Origin: an uncultured Monoglobus sp. | GTDB taxonomy: Bacteria > Bacillota > Clostridia > Monoglobales > Monoglobaceae | NCBI GenBank assembly: GCA_947624305.1 | Contig: CANQKC010000021.1 | Span: forward strand, 1 to 46,848 | Direction: 5' to 3' | Length of the DNA: 46,848 nucleotides | Shown: one piece after another, positions 33,965 through 43,362 of the stretch | Layout: each line of letters starts with the position of its first letter | Numbering within the stretch: position 1 is the first letter of the stretch | Translations under genes and position numbers: made by a program | Notes under the pieces: generated by a model | Told to the model about the DNA's origin: nothing | Databases searched by the model: none | The model's input: only the letters and a program-made list of their open reading frames with translations

Positions 33965-36829
33965 TTATTTTACGATTACCATTTCCTGGACTTCGTCCTG
34001 ATAGATCTTCACAAAGAGTCTCGCTTCGTTGTCTTCCTCATAGATCTCAATATCGGCCGCGGATACCACGCTTACCGGGTTTTTGGATCTCGCCGAGTCA
34101 AACATATAGACCGTGGCGTCTCCCGTCGCGTAGTTATAGGTGCTGCCCGAAACTTCAACGTTAACACTGCCGCCGAACTTTCTTGTTACCTTGCCGTATA
34201 CCGTGGTCAGATCGGTCGAAACGTTCTTTAAGAACTCCGTCGTCTTATCGCTGCTGTCAAACAGAACCGTTATTCCGTCAACCTCGCCGCGGGCGTTGGT
34301 CTTGTACTGAATGATGTCGCCCGCCTCAAGAGGCTTGCCGCTCTTTCTGAACACGTTCTTGTCCGCGGCAGGCAGCTCGATCTCCTCGCCGCCGCTGAAG
34401 CCGTAGAGTTTGTCGGTGTATTCATAATCCTCGTTCTGGACCTCGGCGATATAGCTTACGACCGTTATGGGCGACTCCGCGGCGGTTATGCCGGTGGAGC
34501 TGGTGATCACAACCGCGTTCGCGGCGTAGTTCTCCTGGAGATCATAGATCACCGCGTCATAGGTCGAGTCGTTTGAAAGCGTCGCCATTGTCCTGATCGA
34601 ATATCTGTCGGTGTCGTCGCCGGCCTCGGAGGGAATGTCAAAGATTATCGTGTCCTCGGTTATTCCCACGTTGCCGAGCTTGCCGGAGGCGCGCTTGTAT
34701 ACCATGTCGTCCTGCTGGATGTTTTTGGTGAACTTGTCGACCGCGGGCGCTCCCGTTCCGGTGCCGTCCGCAGCTGTCTCGATCGCGGTCACTTTGCCGT
34801 CGCTGTTGGTCTCGTAGACTATAAGCTGCGGCGTCACGCTGCCCGCGGGAGCGAGTGTTTCCATTACCTCCTCGGGCGTTTTGGCGTAGTCGTCGTTGAG
34901 TCTCATTTTTGTCGAGCTGTCAAGGATAACCGTCTCGCCGGCCCTTGTGAACAGCTTGAACTGAGCTGTTTTGTCAAAATTGTCTTTAAGCGCCGCGTCA
35001 ACCATATAAGCGTAATTTGTGGATATCGCGGAGTCCGCTCCCGCGCGGGTGTTGACCGCCGCGATCTTGTCCTCTATATCAAGATAGAAGGTTCCTCTGT
35101 CGCGCAGATTGATCTCGTTGGGATAGCTTGAAGCCTTCTCGTAGAGCACGTCGCTGTCGCCTATTCTGTACTCGTCGCCCGAGATCTCGGTTACCGAACC
35201 GGTTACCGATGCATCCGAAACGTAGGCCTTGACAAGCTGCTCGTCCTCGCTGACGGTGTAGGAAAGCACGTTCCACTCCTCAAGATCGCCCGCGTCTATT
35301 CTGTAGCCGTCCTTGATTATGCTGTACTTCACATCGTCGCTGTTTTTGTCAAATACCAGCGAGCCGTTCAGATATTTGTCGGTGACTCTGCCGGTCACGT
35401 CGGAAACGGTGTCAACAACAAGGTTCTTGAAGTGGTTAACGAATACTATATCATAAACTCCGTTAACATCCGAGTCAAGAAGCACCATGTTTCCGCTTTC
35501 GGGCATCAGATCCTCGACCTCGATGTCGCTCTTGTACTTGCCGTTGTAGATATAAACCGCGTCTTTTGTTATCGTCGTCGTTCTTGTCCGTCTGTCGTTT
35601 TCTCTGTCCGCCCAGTATTCAACCGTTCTGTCCGCGCCGCTGTCTCCGACAACGCTTACAATATCCGTTGAGTTGAGCGTCAGCGTGTTGTTCTTGCCGC
35701 GCTGCTCGGTCACGAGAATAAGCGTCTTTTCGTCGGTCGCCTTGTCAATTCTCGCGTAATACAGCACATTGTAGCCTAAGAACTGCGCCGCTGTTGTGTC
35801 GCCTGCGATATAGGTCTTGTCGCCTATCTGCACTCTGTCCTCGGCTGTCGTCGATCCGCCGCTGAGTGATGTCTCGTCTGTTCCCGTTATTTGTCCGTAT
35901 GCCTTTTCAACGTTTAACCTGTCATAGAGCAGCGTCTTGTCAACTACCTCGTATCTGGTCTCGGAGCCGTAACCCACCTGCTCCATAAGATTAACGGTGA
36001 GCGCGTTGAACACGAGCTGCGCGATGTCGCCTCTTTTCGCGGGCTCCGCCGAGGCCGCGTCTATTCCTCTCAAAAGCTGGTTCGACGACGCGATCAGCAT
36101 ATATCCCGTGGGGAAGCCGCCCTTGTCCTCGGCCGCGGGCTCATAGCCCAGCGCGCGGACGATTATCGCGACCGCCTCCTCAAACGTAACGCTGTCGTCG
36201 GGTCTGAAGGTGCCCTCGCTGTCGCCTATCACCATTCCGTTCTGGTCGGCCACGTTTATCGCGCCCGTCGCCCAGTGCTCGGACGGAACGTCGGGGAATT
36301 TGGTCGTTCCGTTTGAGCTTTGGACCACGTCCTCAAGTCCTATCGAATAGACGGCGACCTTCGCCATCTCACTTCTTAATATAGGATCGTCGGGTCTGAA
36401 CGCGCCGTCCTCGGCGTCGCCGACCATTATTCCGAGAGCCCCAAGAAGCTCGGCTGCCTCCGCGTATTTTGTGTCGGCAATGTCCGGCGCGAGAGCCACG
36501 CGGACGTTGCTGTATCTCGACTGCGCCATGCTGCCGTCGATCGGCGTTGACGCCATGCCGTTGTACTTTGAGCCGTTCTCGGTCAGGTTTGTGCTGACGC
36601 CGTTTGAAATGTCGAGCGTGCCGTCGGCGTTTGTACCGTCAAACGACACAGTCCGCGGCTCGGCGCCCTGACCTGTGCCGCTGTCCGCTTTGGCCGCGCC
36701 GTTTGCTGCGCCGCCTGCAGCGGATGTGTTATCCTCATTGGGCAGTATGTCGGCGAACGCGGTAAATCCCGCCGCCGAATACAAAGCTAAGCTTAACGCC
36801 ACAATAAAGGAAATGAAAGTTTTTTTCAT
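33965..36829 (-). CDS. SLH-domain surface protein, about 954 aa
   Basis: It is a secreted wall-anchored protein. Signal peptide MKKTFISFIVALSLALYSAA; a low-complexity segment (about 30-105); SLH modules at about 118-165 (VGDAEDGAFRPDDPILRSEM) and 178-230 (GDSEGTFRPDDSVTFEEA); and a weaker third near 235-290. The remaining 650 residues are beta-rich and acidic with short repeats such as VLLDSDVNGVYDIVFVNHF, without a catalytic motif I can name. Similar large SLH proteins are S-layer or scaffold proteins in Clostridia. The start at 36829 has AGGAGG upstream; earlier in-frame codons lie in AT-rich promoter DNA. It is divergent from another SLH gene, so both may be controlled from the same 260-base region. 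Confidence 0.88.
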   Translation of the reverse strand: MKKTFISFIVALSLALYSAAGFTAFADILPNEDNTSAAGGAANGAAKADSGTGQGAEPRTVSFDGTNADGTLDISNGVSTNLTENGSKYNGMASTPIDGSMAQSRYSNVRVALAPDIADTKYAEAAELLGALGIMVGDAEDGAFRPDDPILRSEMAKVAVYSIGLEDVVQSSNGTTKFPDVPSEHWATGAINVADQNGMVIGDSEGTFRPDDSVTFEEAVAIIVRALGYEPAAEDKGGFPTGYMLIASSNQLLRGIDAASAEPAKRGDIAQLVFNALTVNLMEQVGYGSETRYEVVDKTLLYDRLNVEKAYGQITGTDETSLSGGSTTAEDRVQIGDKTYIAGDTTAAQFLGYNVLYYARIDKATDEKTLILVTEQRGKNNTLTLNSTDIVSVVGDSGADRTVEYWADRENDRRTRTTTITKDAVYIYNGKYKSDIEVEDLMPESGNMVLLDSDVNGVYDIVFVNHFKNLVVDTVSDVTGRVTDKYLNGSLVFDKNSDDVKYSIIKDGYRIDAGDLEEWNVLSYTVSEDEQLVKAYVSDASVTGSVTEISGDEYRIGDSDVLYEKASSYPNEINLRDRGTFYLDIEDKIAAVNTRAGADSAISTNYAYMVDAALKDNFDKTAQFKLFTRAGETVILDSSTKMRLNDDYAKTPEEVMETLAPAGSVTPQLIVYETNSDGKVTAIETAADGTGTGAPAVDKFTKNIQQDDMVYKRASGKLGNVGITEDTIIFDIPSEAGDDTDRYSIRTMATLSNDSTYDAVIYDLQENYAANAVVITSSTGITAAESPITVVSYIAEVQNEDYEYTDKLYGFSGGEEIELPAADKNVFRKSGKPLEAGDIIQYKTNARGEVDGITVLFDSSDKTTEFLKNVSTDLTTVYGKVTRKFGGSVNVEVSGSTYNYATGDATVYMFDSARSKNPVSVVSAADIEIYEEDNEARLFVKIYQDEVQEMVIVK

Positions 36830-37090
36830 TTTCAGTCCTCCTATTACAAAAATCATCTTAATTTTAGATTTTTTTACAAAGTTAGTATTCACGGAGAACA
36901 TGAAAATACACCGAAAACATAATGGTAATATTGCCATTATGTTTGAAAATTGTATAATTGTTACAAAATTGTAAAGAAAAAAGTAAAAAATTCAAAATTT
37001 GACAGTTGCATTATTATGGAACCTATGGTATATTTAAATTAGAAAATTATCAACATAATGTGTATTTTAATAATACAGGAGGTAAAAACA
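36830..37090. promoter_or_regulatory. Divergent control region of two SLH genes
   Basis: AT-rich DNA with ribosome sites on both edges. For the rightward gene, TTGCAT (37006-37011), 17 bases and TATATT (37029-37034) with TGG extended -10 form a promoter. A TTGACA at 36999-37004 overlaps this region but is badly spaced. The palindromic stretch AATGGTAATATTGCCATT (36920-36937) could be an operator. For the leftward gene I see only weak promoter matches. Confidence 0.55.
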
Positions 37091-38950
37091 ATGAAGAAAT
37101 TCAAAAGAATTATCGCATCGCTGCTGTGCGTCACGCTTGTTTCCGTGCTCGCCGCGGCGCCCGTTTTTGCGCTGACCTTCCCGGACGTTGAAAATGACGC
37201 GTCCGTATCGTGGGCCAAAAGCGCGATCAACAGCATGACTGACAAAGGCTACATAAAGGGCTATGAGGACGGAACGTACAAGCCCCAGCAGGCGATCTCG
37301 AAAATCGAGGCGCTGCTGCTCATGTCGAGAATAATGGGCGTTGACGAGCAGGATTATGAAATGTCGGTCGACTGGGCAAACGCCGAGTATGAGACCACGG
37401 TCACGGCAATTAACTCGCAGTATCCCGACGAGCTCAGTTATCTTATGTATCTGAACGTTTTAAACCTCACCGATCTCAGGGACTACGCCTCAAGCGCCAA
37501 CGCCAGCACCTCGCTTTTGAGATGGCAGGCGGCGTATCTTATGGTTAAGCTCACCGGCAGGGATAAAGACGCGCAGGCGCTTGAAATAAAAGATAAGTCG
37601 CTCTATTCCGACTTTGACAAGATCCCGGCGGAGGCTCAGAAATATGTGGTTTACGCAAGTAACGCAAACCTCATGAACGGCATGGGCAAGGACGATAACG
37701 GCAATGACTATTTCTCGCCCGACACCACGCTGACCCGCGCGCAGATGGCTGTCCTGCTCGACAGAGTGATCACTCTGCTCGCGAGAACGGCTACGCTCGG
37801 CACGGTCGAGAACATTGATTACAAGACCGGCGCTATCACCGTCGCCACAACCGACGGACGCTCGGAGGGCTGCGAGATCGACGATAACTCGGTGATCAAG
37901 TTCGAAGGCAAGGACGCGATGATCGACGATATCGAGATCGGCGACGAGATCATGGTCACCTTCACCAGCGACTCGCCGAGACTTGTTGAGGCGATAGCGG
38001 GCACAGGCGCGAGCACGAGCACGACGACCAAGGTTTACGGCGTTATCAGCAATCTCAGCTCGGCCAACGGACGCCAGCAGATCGTTATCAGAGACGCCGA
38101 GGACGACAGCAAAACGGCCACATACACCGCCGCCGCAAACTGCGCCTACACCGTTAAGGGCACCAAGGCGAGCTTCAACGACCTCAAGGTGGGCAACAAC
38201 GTTGAGCTGGTTCTGACCGGCGACCAGGTCACATCCGTGACCGTCAACGAGAAGGAAACCACGGCCTCGGGTCTGTTCAGCGGAATTAACTCGAAAGACA
38301 ATTCGGGTTCATATATCGTTCTCTATGACGAGAACGGCGGCAGCAGCACCGAATACGCGCTGTCGACCGGAAATATCAAGGTTACGCGCAACGGTGAGAC
38401 GTCCAACATAAGGGATCTGGCGAAGAACGATCAGATCAAGCTGACCATGACCAACGGAAAGGTGACGGCCATCACGGCCACAAGCGAAACATCCGAGTAT
38501 GTCGGCACTATCGAGGAGATCGTTCTCAGCAGCAAGCCCGAGATCACTATCAACATAGACGGAAGCCTCAGAACATACAGCTTGTCGACCGCCACAAAGG
38601 TAAAGGTCAACAACGCCGACGGCACGATCTATGACCTGCGCCCGGGCAACTCGGCCAGCATAGTCGCAGACGGAAACGTTCTGGCGTCGATCGAGGCAAG
38701 CTCGACCGGCTCTTACGGCAAGACGTCGATCTCAGGCAATGTCGAGAGCATAAACACCACGCTCAAGGTCATCACTATTCAGAACGAGAGCGGCGGAACC
38801 GACACGGTATATTACGAGAGCGGAACCACGTTCTTAAACTCAAACGGCAAATCCTCGTCTGTTAAGGACGTCAAGGCCGGAAGCAATATCAACGTTACGG
38901 GTTCAGACTCGACCGGATACTTCGTGGCGACAATAGTTATCGTCGGCTAA
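37091..38950 (+). CDS. SLH-domain protein with five OB-like repeats (619 aa)
   Basis: Signal peptide MKKFKRIIASLLCVTLVSVL, ending near VFAL. Three SLH modules follow at about 29-75 (DKGYIKGYEDGTYKPQQAIS), 95-150 (divergent) and 165-215 (FSPDTTLTRAQMAVLLDRV). From about residue 220 come roughly five tandem 70-80-residue beta-rich repeats, each of the form G-x-I-x-x-I, an I-T-I strand, a hydrophilic turn, then D-L-K-x-G-x-x-V and a final V-x-x-I (for example SFNDLKVGNNVELVLTG and IRDLAKNDQIKLTMTNG). These resemble DUF5666-like small barrels. Start with AGGAGG at 37091. It ends at a strong terminator and lies divergent to the 954-residue SLH protein. A structural S-layer role is plausible. Confidence 0.88.
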   Translation: MKKFKRIIASLLCVTLVSVLAAAPVFALTFPDVENDASVSWAKSAINSMTDKGYIKGYEDGTYKPQQAISKIEALLLMSRIMGVDEQDYEMSVDWANAEYETTVTAINSQYPDELSYLMYLNVLNLTDLRDYASSANASTSLLRWQAAYLMVKLTGRDKDAQALEIKDKSLYSDFDKIPAEAQKYVVYASNANLMNGMGKDDNGNDYFSPDTTLTRAQMAVLLDRVITLLARTATLGTVENIDYKTGAITVATTDGRSEGCEIDDNSVIKFEGKDAMIDDIEIGDEIMVTFTSDSPRLVEAIAGTGASTSTTTKVYGVISNLSSANGRQQIVIRDAEDDSKTATYTAAANCAYTVKGTKASFNDLKVGNNVELVLTGDQVTSVTVNEKETTASGLFSGINSKDNSGSYIVLYDENGGSSTEYALSTGNIKVTRNGETSNIRDLAKNDQIKLTMTNGKVTAITATSETSEYVGTIEEIVLSSKPEITINIDGSLRTYSLSTATKVKVNNADGTIYDLRPGNSASIVADGNVLASIEASSTGSYGKTSISGNVESINTTLKVITIQNESGGTDTVYYESGTTFLNSNGKSSSVKDVKAGSNINVTGSDSTGYFVATIVIVG

Positions 38951-38964
38951 AAAGCAAAAAAATC

Positions 38965-38995
38965 ATCGGCCCGTCCTTGGACGGGCCGATTTTTT
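38965..38995. terminator. Bidirectional terminator after the 619-aa SLH gene
   Basis: 12-bp perfect stem ATCGGCCCGTCC/GGACGGGCCGAT, two-base loop, then TTTTT. It can also stop the converging diguanylate cyclase gene. Confidence 0.9.
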
Positions 38996-40121
38996 ATATC
39001 GCAATGTCTTTGTATTCCGAAACAACATATGTGTTTTTTCCGCTGTGCTTTGATTTATAAAGCAGGGTGTCGGCAGCTTTGTAGAGCTGCTCGTAAAGCG
39101 GGCGGACGCTTTCGCGGCCCACTATCACGATCCCCATGCTGACGCCCAGGCGCGTGCCGAAGGCCTCGTTTAAAACGCCGCAGATCTTCAGCACGTTTTC
39201 AGCCTTCTGCCTAATAACGCTCTCGTCGCCGATGTTTCTGAGCAGGACGAAAAACTCGTCGCCCCCGATGCGGCTCACAATATCATCCGAGCGGAACGCC
39301 CGCTTGAGCTCGCGTCCGAACGCGGCGAGCACCTTGTCGCCCTGCATGTGGCCGAAAACATCGTTGACCGCCTTGAAATCGTCAAGGTCGAGCATTATCG
39401 CCGTGTAATCCTCCTCGGCCCCCGCGGAGCGCATGTAGCTCAGACAGTTATACTCGCCCGAACGCTTGTTGAGCAACGACGTCAGCGTGTCGGTGCTGCT
39501 GAGCTCATAGAGCTCCTTCTGCGCGGCGAAATCCCTCATGCGCATGTAATAGACAAAATACGAGGTCAGCCACGACAACAAAATCGAGGTCAGCGCCGTC
39601 ACCGCGTCGAGAGATGCCGGAACGGGCGGCTTGAACCTGTAGGCGAGCAGCACAAACAGCAGGCTCATCACTGCCGTCAGAATATCCATGACCACGGGCC
39701 GAACCACAAACACCGTCGGCAGCATTATGATCAGCAGCGAGAAAAATATCTCGGGGTTGTCGGGCTGCGGGAAAACGCTGATTATTATCGTTCCGCTGAG
39801 AACCAGCACGCACATCAGCATGCACATCGACCGCACAAAGGCGGCGCTTATATTCTTCCTTCCGAGCGCGAAGGCCGCGAACAAAATGAACACGGCGAAA
39901 ATCGGATAAAACACAAAATAGACCGGCTGCGGCCTCCAGCCCTTTATTATAACCGGCGACAGCAGGATAAGAACCGTGGTAAGCGCCGTTCCCGCGAGCG
40001 CGGAGAAAAGCATGTAATAAAGATTGGTCCTTGTTTTGCTTTCAGCGTAGGCTCTGAAATGCTCCGAGCGCATTTTAAAGCCCTCTTTCAAATCTTTTAT
40101 CAAATAATTTATTTTACGCAT
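38994..40121 (-). CDS. Membrane-bound diguanylate cyclase (GGDEF)
   Basis: It makes cyclic di-GMP from two GTP. About six hydrophobic segments (residues 35-195) form a membrane sensor part. The GGDEF domain follows at about 205-370: TDTLTSLLNKRSGEYNCLSY, LDLDDFKAVNDVFGHMQGD and the intact catalytic motif RIGGDEFFVLLR. An inhibitory-site RxxD (RSDD) sits five residues before GGDEF, so product feedback is likely. The start is ATG at 40121; a second ATG 48 bases in has GAGGG upstream and is an alternative. There is no EAL or receiver domain. It is transcribed alone, opposite the SLH gene. It may tune surface or adhesion functions, which is inference. Confidence 0.9.
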   Translation of the reverse strand: MRKINYLIKDLKEGFKMRSEHFRAYAESKTRTNLYYMLFSALAGTALTTVLILLSPVIIKGWRPQPVYFVFYPIFAVFILFAAFALGRKNISAAFVRSMCMLMCVLVLSGTIIISVFPQPDNPEIFFSLLIIMLPTVFVVRPVVMDILTAVMSLLFVLLAYRFKPPVPASLDAVTALTSILLSWLTSYFVYYMRMRDFAAQKELYELSSTDTLTSLLNKRSGEYNCLSYMRSAGAEEDYTAIMLDLDDFKAVNDVFGHMQGDKVLAAFGRELKRAFRSDDIVSRIGGDEFFVLLRNIGDESVIRQKAENVLKICGVLNEAFGTRLGVSMGIVIVGRESVRPLYEQLYKAADTLLYKSKHSGKNTYVVSEYKDIAI

Positions 40122-40199
40122 ATTTTTACACCCCTGCGGCGGATATGCCGCTCTTCTATTTTAATCGGTTTTGGGCTTAAAGTCAAGAATTTTTTGGTA

Positions 40200-40228
40200 T
40201 TGCAAATTTAAACAAATTATGTTATAAT
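40200..40228 (+). promoter_or_regulatory. Promoter of the glycosyltransferase gene cluster
   Basis: TTGCAA (40200-40205), 17-base spacer, TATAAT (40223-40228) with TGT extended -10. It precedes a run of seven co-directional genes ending at 45166. Confidence 0.7.
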
Positions 40229-40268
40229 AAATAAAGGTATGTATAAATTTTGGCAAGGAGCGTTAAAC

Positions 40269-41003
40269 ATGAGAGAAACGATTGATATTTTAGGCGTGAA
40301 GATAGACAGGATAACAGCGGCCTACGCTCTTAAAAAGGCGGAGCAAATGGTCCGCAAGCCCGGGCTTTCGATGATCTTCACTCCCAATCCGGAAATTGTT
40401 ATGGCGGCGTATGAGGATCAGGGGTTTAAAGAGATACTCAACTCCGCCGATATGTGCACTCCGGACGGCATAGGCGTTGTGTACGCGGCTAAAATGCTCG
40501 GCACTCCGGTGCCCGAGCGGGTCCCGGGCTTTGATCTGACCTGCGGTCTGCTTGAGAGCGTGCGCAAAACAGGCGAGGGCGTGTTCCTGTTCGGAGCGAA
40601 GCCCGGAGTGGCCGAGCTGGCTGCCGACAACCTCAGGGACAAATATCCGGGCCTTATTATTTCGGGCATTCACGACGGATATTTTTCGGACGATGAAAAC
40701 GACGAAATAATCGCCCAAATCAACGACTCGGGCGCGAAGCTGCTTCTGGTGTGCCTCGGCGCGCCGAAGCAGGAGAAATGGATATACGAGAACCGCGATA
40801 AGCTGACGGGCGTCAACCTCTGCATGGGCGTGGGCGGCGCTCTCGACGTGTTCGCGGGCGTGGTCAAACGCGCGCCCGACGTGTTCATAAAGCTCAACCT
40901 CGAGTGGCTGTACAGATTTTGCAAAAATCCCAGCAGGCTTGGCAGGTTCGCCACTCTGCCCAGGTTTATGCTGACGGTCAAAAAGAATGATAAAAAACGG
41001 TAA
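40269..41003 (+). CDS. WecG/TagA/CpsF-family glycosyltransferase
   Basis: It is a GT26-family enzyme that adds N-acetylmannosamine (or a related sugar) to lipid-linked GlcNAc on the inner face of the membrane, the committed step for wall teichoic acid or similar polymers. The family core is clear: MIFTPNPEIVMAAYED, ADMCTPDGIGVVYAAKMLG (Asp of the active site), GVFLFGAKPGV, VCLGAPKQEKWI, and GVGGALDVFAGVVKRAP. The basic C-terminal tail LNLEWLYRFCKNPSRLGRF is the usual membrane-binding part. The start at 40269 has AAGGAG upstream; a longer frame from 40239 lacks one. The polymer it starts may be the ligand for the SLH proteins. 244 residues, normal. Confidence 0.92.
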   Translation: MRETIDILGVKIDRITAAYALKKAEQMVRKPGLSMIFTPNPEIVMAAYEDQGFKEILNSADMCTPDGIGVVYAAKMLGTPVPERVPGFDLTCGLLESVRKTGEGVFLFGAKPGVAELAADNLRDKYPGLIISGIHDGYFSDDENDEIIAQINDSGAKLLLVCLGAPKQEKWIYENRDKLTGVNLCMGVGGALDVFAGVVKRAPDVFIKLNLEWLYRFCKNPSRLGRFATLPRFMLTVKKNDKKR

Positions 41004-41062
41004 TTGATAATTATTCCGCGCCGCGCGCGGATAAGATAAAAAGGAGAAAGGGTTGTTTTAAT

Positions 41063-41587
41063 ATGTTGTATTTGTTTTTAGCGGACGGATTTGAGGAGAC
41101 CGAGGCGATCGCCACGCTTGACGTGCTTCGCCGCGGCGGCGTTGAGACGAAAACGGTCGGCGTCGGCGGCGAGTATATTCTCGGCGCGCACGGCGTGACC
41201 GTGAAAGCGGACGCTTCCGAAGCGGACCTTAATAATATCGACGGAGTTATCCTGCCCGGCGGAATGCCCGGCACACTGAACCTTCAGCGGGACGAGGGCG
41301 TGAACCGCGCCATAAAATATTGTATGGACAACGGAAAGCTGGTCGCCGCGATCTGCGCCGCTCCGATGATAATCGGAGAGCTCGGATATCTTGACGGCAA
41401 AAAGGCCGTGTGCTTCCCCGGCTTTGAGGACAGCCTCGACGGCGCCGAGATCATGAGCGACGGAGTCGTGAGCGACGGGAACGTCATAACCGCCATGGGC
41501 GCCGGAAAGGCGCTGGAGTTCGGCGCCGCGATCGCGGATTATTTCGGCGTTGACGGCGAGAAAATAATAAAAAAGATGATGATATGA
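41063..41587 (+). CDS. DJ-1/PfpI family protein
   Basis: It is a cytoplasmic DJ-1 superfamily protein (YajL-like), possibly a chaperone or glyoxalase/deglycase; activities in this family are debated. The acidic residue is in LADGFEETEAI, the nucleophile Cys is in VAAICAAPMIIGELG, and the ILPGGMPGTLNL block is standard. At 174 residues it is full length. Its stop overlaps the start of the next gene by four bases (ATGA), so translation is probably coupled. Ribosome site AAAAGGAG lies rather far upstream, with AAAGGG nearer. Confidence 0.92.
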   Translation: MLYLFLADGFEETEAIATLDVLRRGGVETKTVGVGGEYILGAHGVTVKADASEADLNNIDGVILPGGMPGTLNLQRDEGVNRAIKYCMDNGKLVAAICAAPMIIGELGYLDGKKAVCFPGFEDSLDGAEIMSDGVVSDGNVITAMGAGKALEFGAAIADYFGVDGEKIIKKMMI

Positions 41588-42141
41588 CGGATAAACAGTT
41601 TAGGCGGGAAGCCCTGAAAAAGCTGAGAGACGGCCTGAGCGGGGCCGAGCTTGCCGAAAAAAGCGAAAAAATCGCCGGGTTCCTGTTCGGCACCGAGGCG
41701 TTTCGGCGCGCTAAAACCGTTATGACCTACGTCTCAATCGGCAGCGAGCCGCGAACCGACGCTGTGCTCGACATGATCTTGAAAAGTGGAAAGACCGCCG
41801 CGGTCCCTGTCTGCGAAAAAGACTTTGAGCTGACCGCGCGGACAATAAGCTCCGCCGCGGACCTGAGCCCCGGCGCCTACGGAATACCCGAGCCGGGCGG
41901 CGCCCCGATCCTCGATAAGGACAAAATCGATCTTGTGATCGTCCCGGGCCTGGGCTTTGACAAAAACGGCTTCAGAATAGGCTACGGAAAGGGATATTAC
42001 GACAGGTTTCTGAGCGATTTCCGCGGCGTCTCTGCGGGGCTGTGCTTTGACGTCTGTTTTTCGGACGCGATAGCGCGCGATGACCGCGACATTCCCGTCA
42101 AAATGGTTATCACCGAGTCGGGCGTTCGGTTTACGGGGTAA
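41584..42141 (+). CDS. 5-formyltetrahydrofolate cyclo-ligase
   Basis: It converts 5-formyl-THF to methenyl-THF with ATP, rescuing folate from a dead-end form. The N-terminal Arg/Lys-rich helix (KQFRREALKKLRDGLS) and the signature LVIVPGLGFDKNGFRIGYGK, then GYYDRFL, are intact. The length (185 aa) fits. It starts inside the DJ-1 stop (ATGA overlap), a tight two-gene unit. With fhs elsewhere in the window it contributes to one-carbon folate metabolism. Confidence 0.93.
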   Translation: MTDKQFRREALKKLRDGLSGAELAEKSEKIAGFLFGTEAFRRAKTVMTYVSIGSEPRTDAVLDMILKSGKTAAVPVCEKDFELTARTISSAADLSPGAYGIPEPGGAPILDKDKIDLVIVPGLGFDKNGFRIGYGKGYYDRFLSDFRGVSAGLCFDVCFSDAIARDDRDIPVKMVITESGVRFTG

Positions 42142-42188
42142 GCGCCCGGCATTGACATAACAGCATTATAATTACGGAGGGTGCGAAA

Positions 42189-43337
42189 ATGGACAACAAC
42201 ATTAAATCCATTGAGGAGTTAGAGGCCAGAAAGGCCGCCAGGCAGGCCGCGAAGACCCTTAAGAAAAAACGGAAAAAAAGGTTAAAGAGAATAATCATAT
42301 GGTCGCTCGTCGCGGTTATACTTGTCTCGCTGATCAGCTTCGTTTTGTATCAGATATACAGCGACATGAACGGCGTGGGCGGCGACGACAAGCTTTATGT
42401 GATCGACGTGCCCGCAGGCGCGGGCGCTTCAACGGTGTCAAACCTTCTGGCCAACCGCGGAATAATCAAATACGCGCCGCTGTTCAGGCTGTACGCCGGC
42501 AACCGGTACATGTTCCAGCAGGGACGGCACTCGGTCTCCTCGTCAATGACGTACAAGGAGCTGCTTGACACCTTCGCCAGCTATGCCGACGGCGGAGTGG
42601 GCGATCAGGTCGAAGTGGTTATCCCCGAGGGAAGCGAGCTGCACCAGATAGCGGCGATCCTCGAGGAAAAAGGGCTTGTGACGGAATACGACTTTATGAA
42701 CGAGGTGAATTACGGCCAGTTTGACTACGGCTTTGTCAACGCGATCCCCAGAACGGAAAACCGGCTTGAGGGCTATATTTATCCGGCCACATATCAGATA
42801 TTCCCGGGGACGTCGCCCCACGACATCGTGACCATGCTGCTTGACGCGTTCAACTCAAAGGTCATGCCGGTCTATAACGCCAGCAACACCACCGACACGA
42901 TAGATTATGTCGTGACAATGGCGTCGGTCATCGAGCGTGAAGCCGCCTCCGAGGAGGAGATGCCGATCGTTTCATCGGTGTTCAACAACAGGCTTTACGA
43001 GGGACGCAAACTTGAGTCGTGCGCCACCGTCCAGTATATCCTGGGCGAGCGCAAGCCCGTGCTCAGCGAGGAGGACACCGAGATCGACTCGCCATACAAC
43101 ACTTACCGGAACAAAGGTCTGCCGTTCGGCCCCATTTGCTCGCCGGGCCTCGCGGCGATACGCGCGGCGCTCTATCCCGAGCAGACGCCGTATATGTATT
43201 TTGTGGCCGCCGCTGACGGCTCCAGAAATTACTTCTCCGAGACCTACGCGCAGCACCAGGAAAAGGTGCGCCAGATCCAAAACGGCGAGCCCGTGACAGA
43301 GACGACTCCCGCTCCGACGGGGTCCGACGAAGACTGA
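42189..43337 (+). CDS. mltG: Endolytic transglycosylase MltG
   Basis: It is a membrane-anchored lytic transglycosylase that cuts nascent peptidoglycan and so ends glycan chain growth. A cytoplasmic Lys/Arg-rich N-terminus (KTLKKKRKKRLKR) is followed by one membrane segment (IIIWSLVAVILVSLISFVLY). Then comes a LysM-like part (about 70-130) and the YceG catalytic domain. The catalytic Glu is in VTMASVIEREAASEEEMP, and the late signature is YNTYRNKGLPFGPICSPGLA. The last 20 residues are a Thr/Pro tail. GGAGG precedes ATG. It lies in the order mltG, O-methyltransferase, rodA; the first two are also neighbours in Bacillus (yrrL-yrrM). Confidence 0.94.
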   Translation: MDNNIKSIEELEARKAARQAAKTLKKKRKKRLKRIIIWSLVAVILVSLISFVLYQIYSDMNGVGGDDKLYVIDVPAGAGASTVSNLLANRGIIKYAPLFRLYAGNRYMFQQGRHSVSSSMTYKELLDTFASYADGGVGDQVEVVIPEGSELHQIAAILEEKGLVTEYDFMNEVNYGQFDYGFVNAIPRTENRLEGYIYPATYQIFPGTSPHDIVTMLLDAFNSKVMPVYNASNTTDTIDYVVTMASVIEREAASEEEMPIVSSVFNNRLYEGRKLESCATVQYILGERKPVLSEEDTEIDSPYNTYRNKGLPFGPICSPGLAAIRAALYPEQTPYMYFVAAADGSRNYFSETYAQHQEKVRQIQNGEPVTETTPAPTGSDED

Positions 43338-43362
43338 CAAACGGAGATGAGCAAATCCCGCC

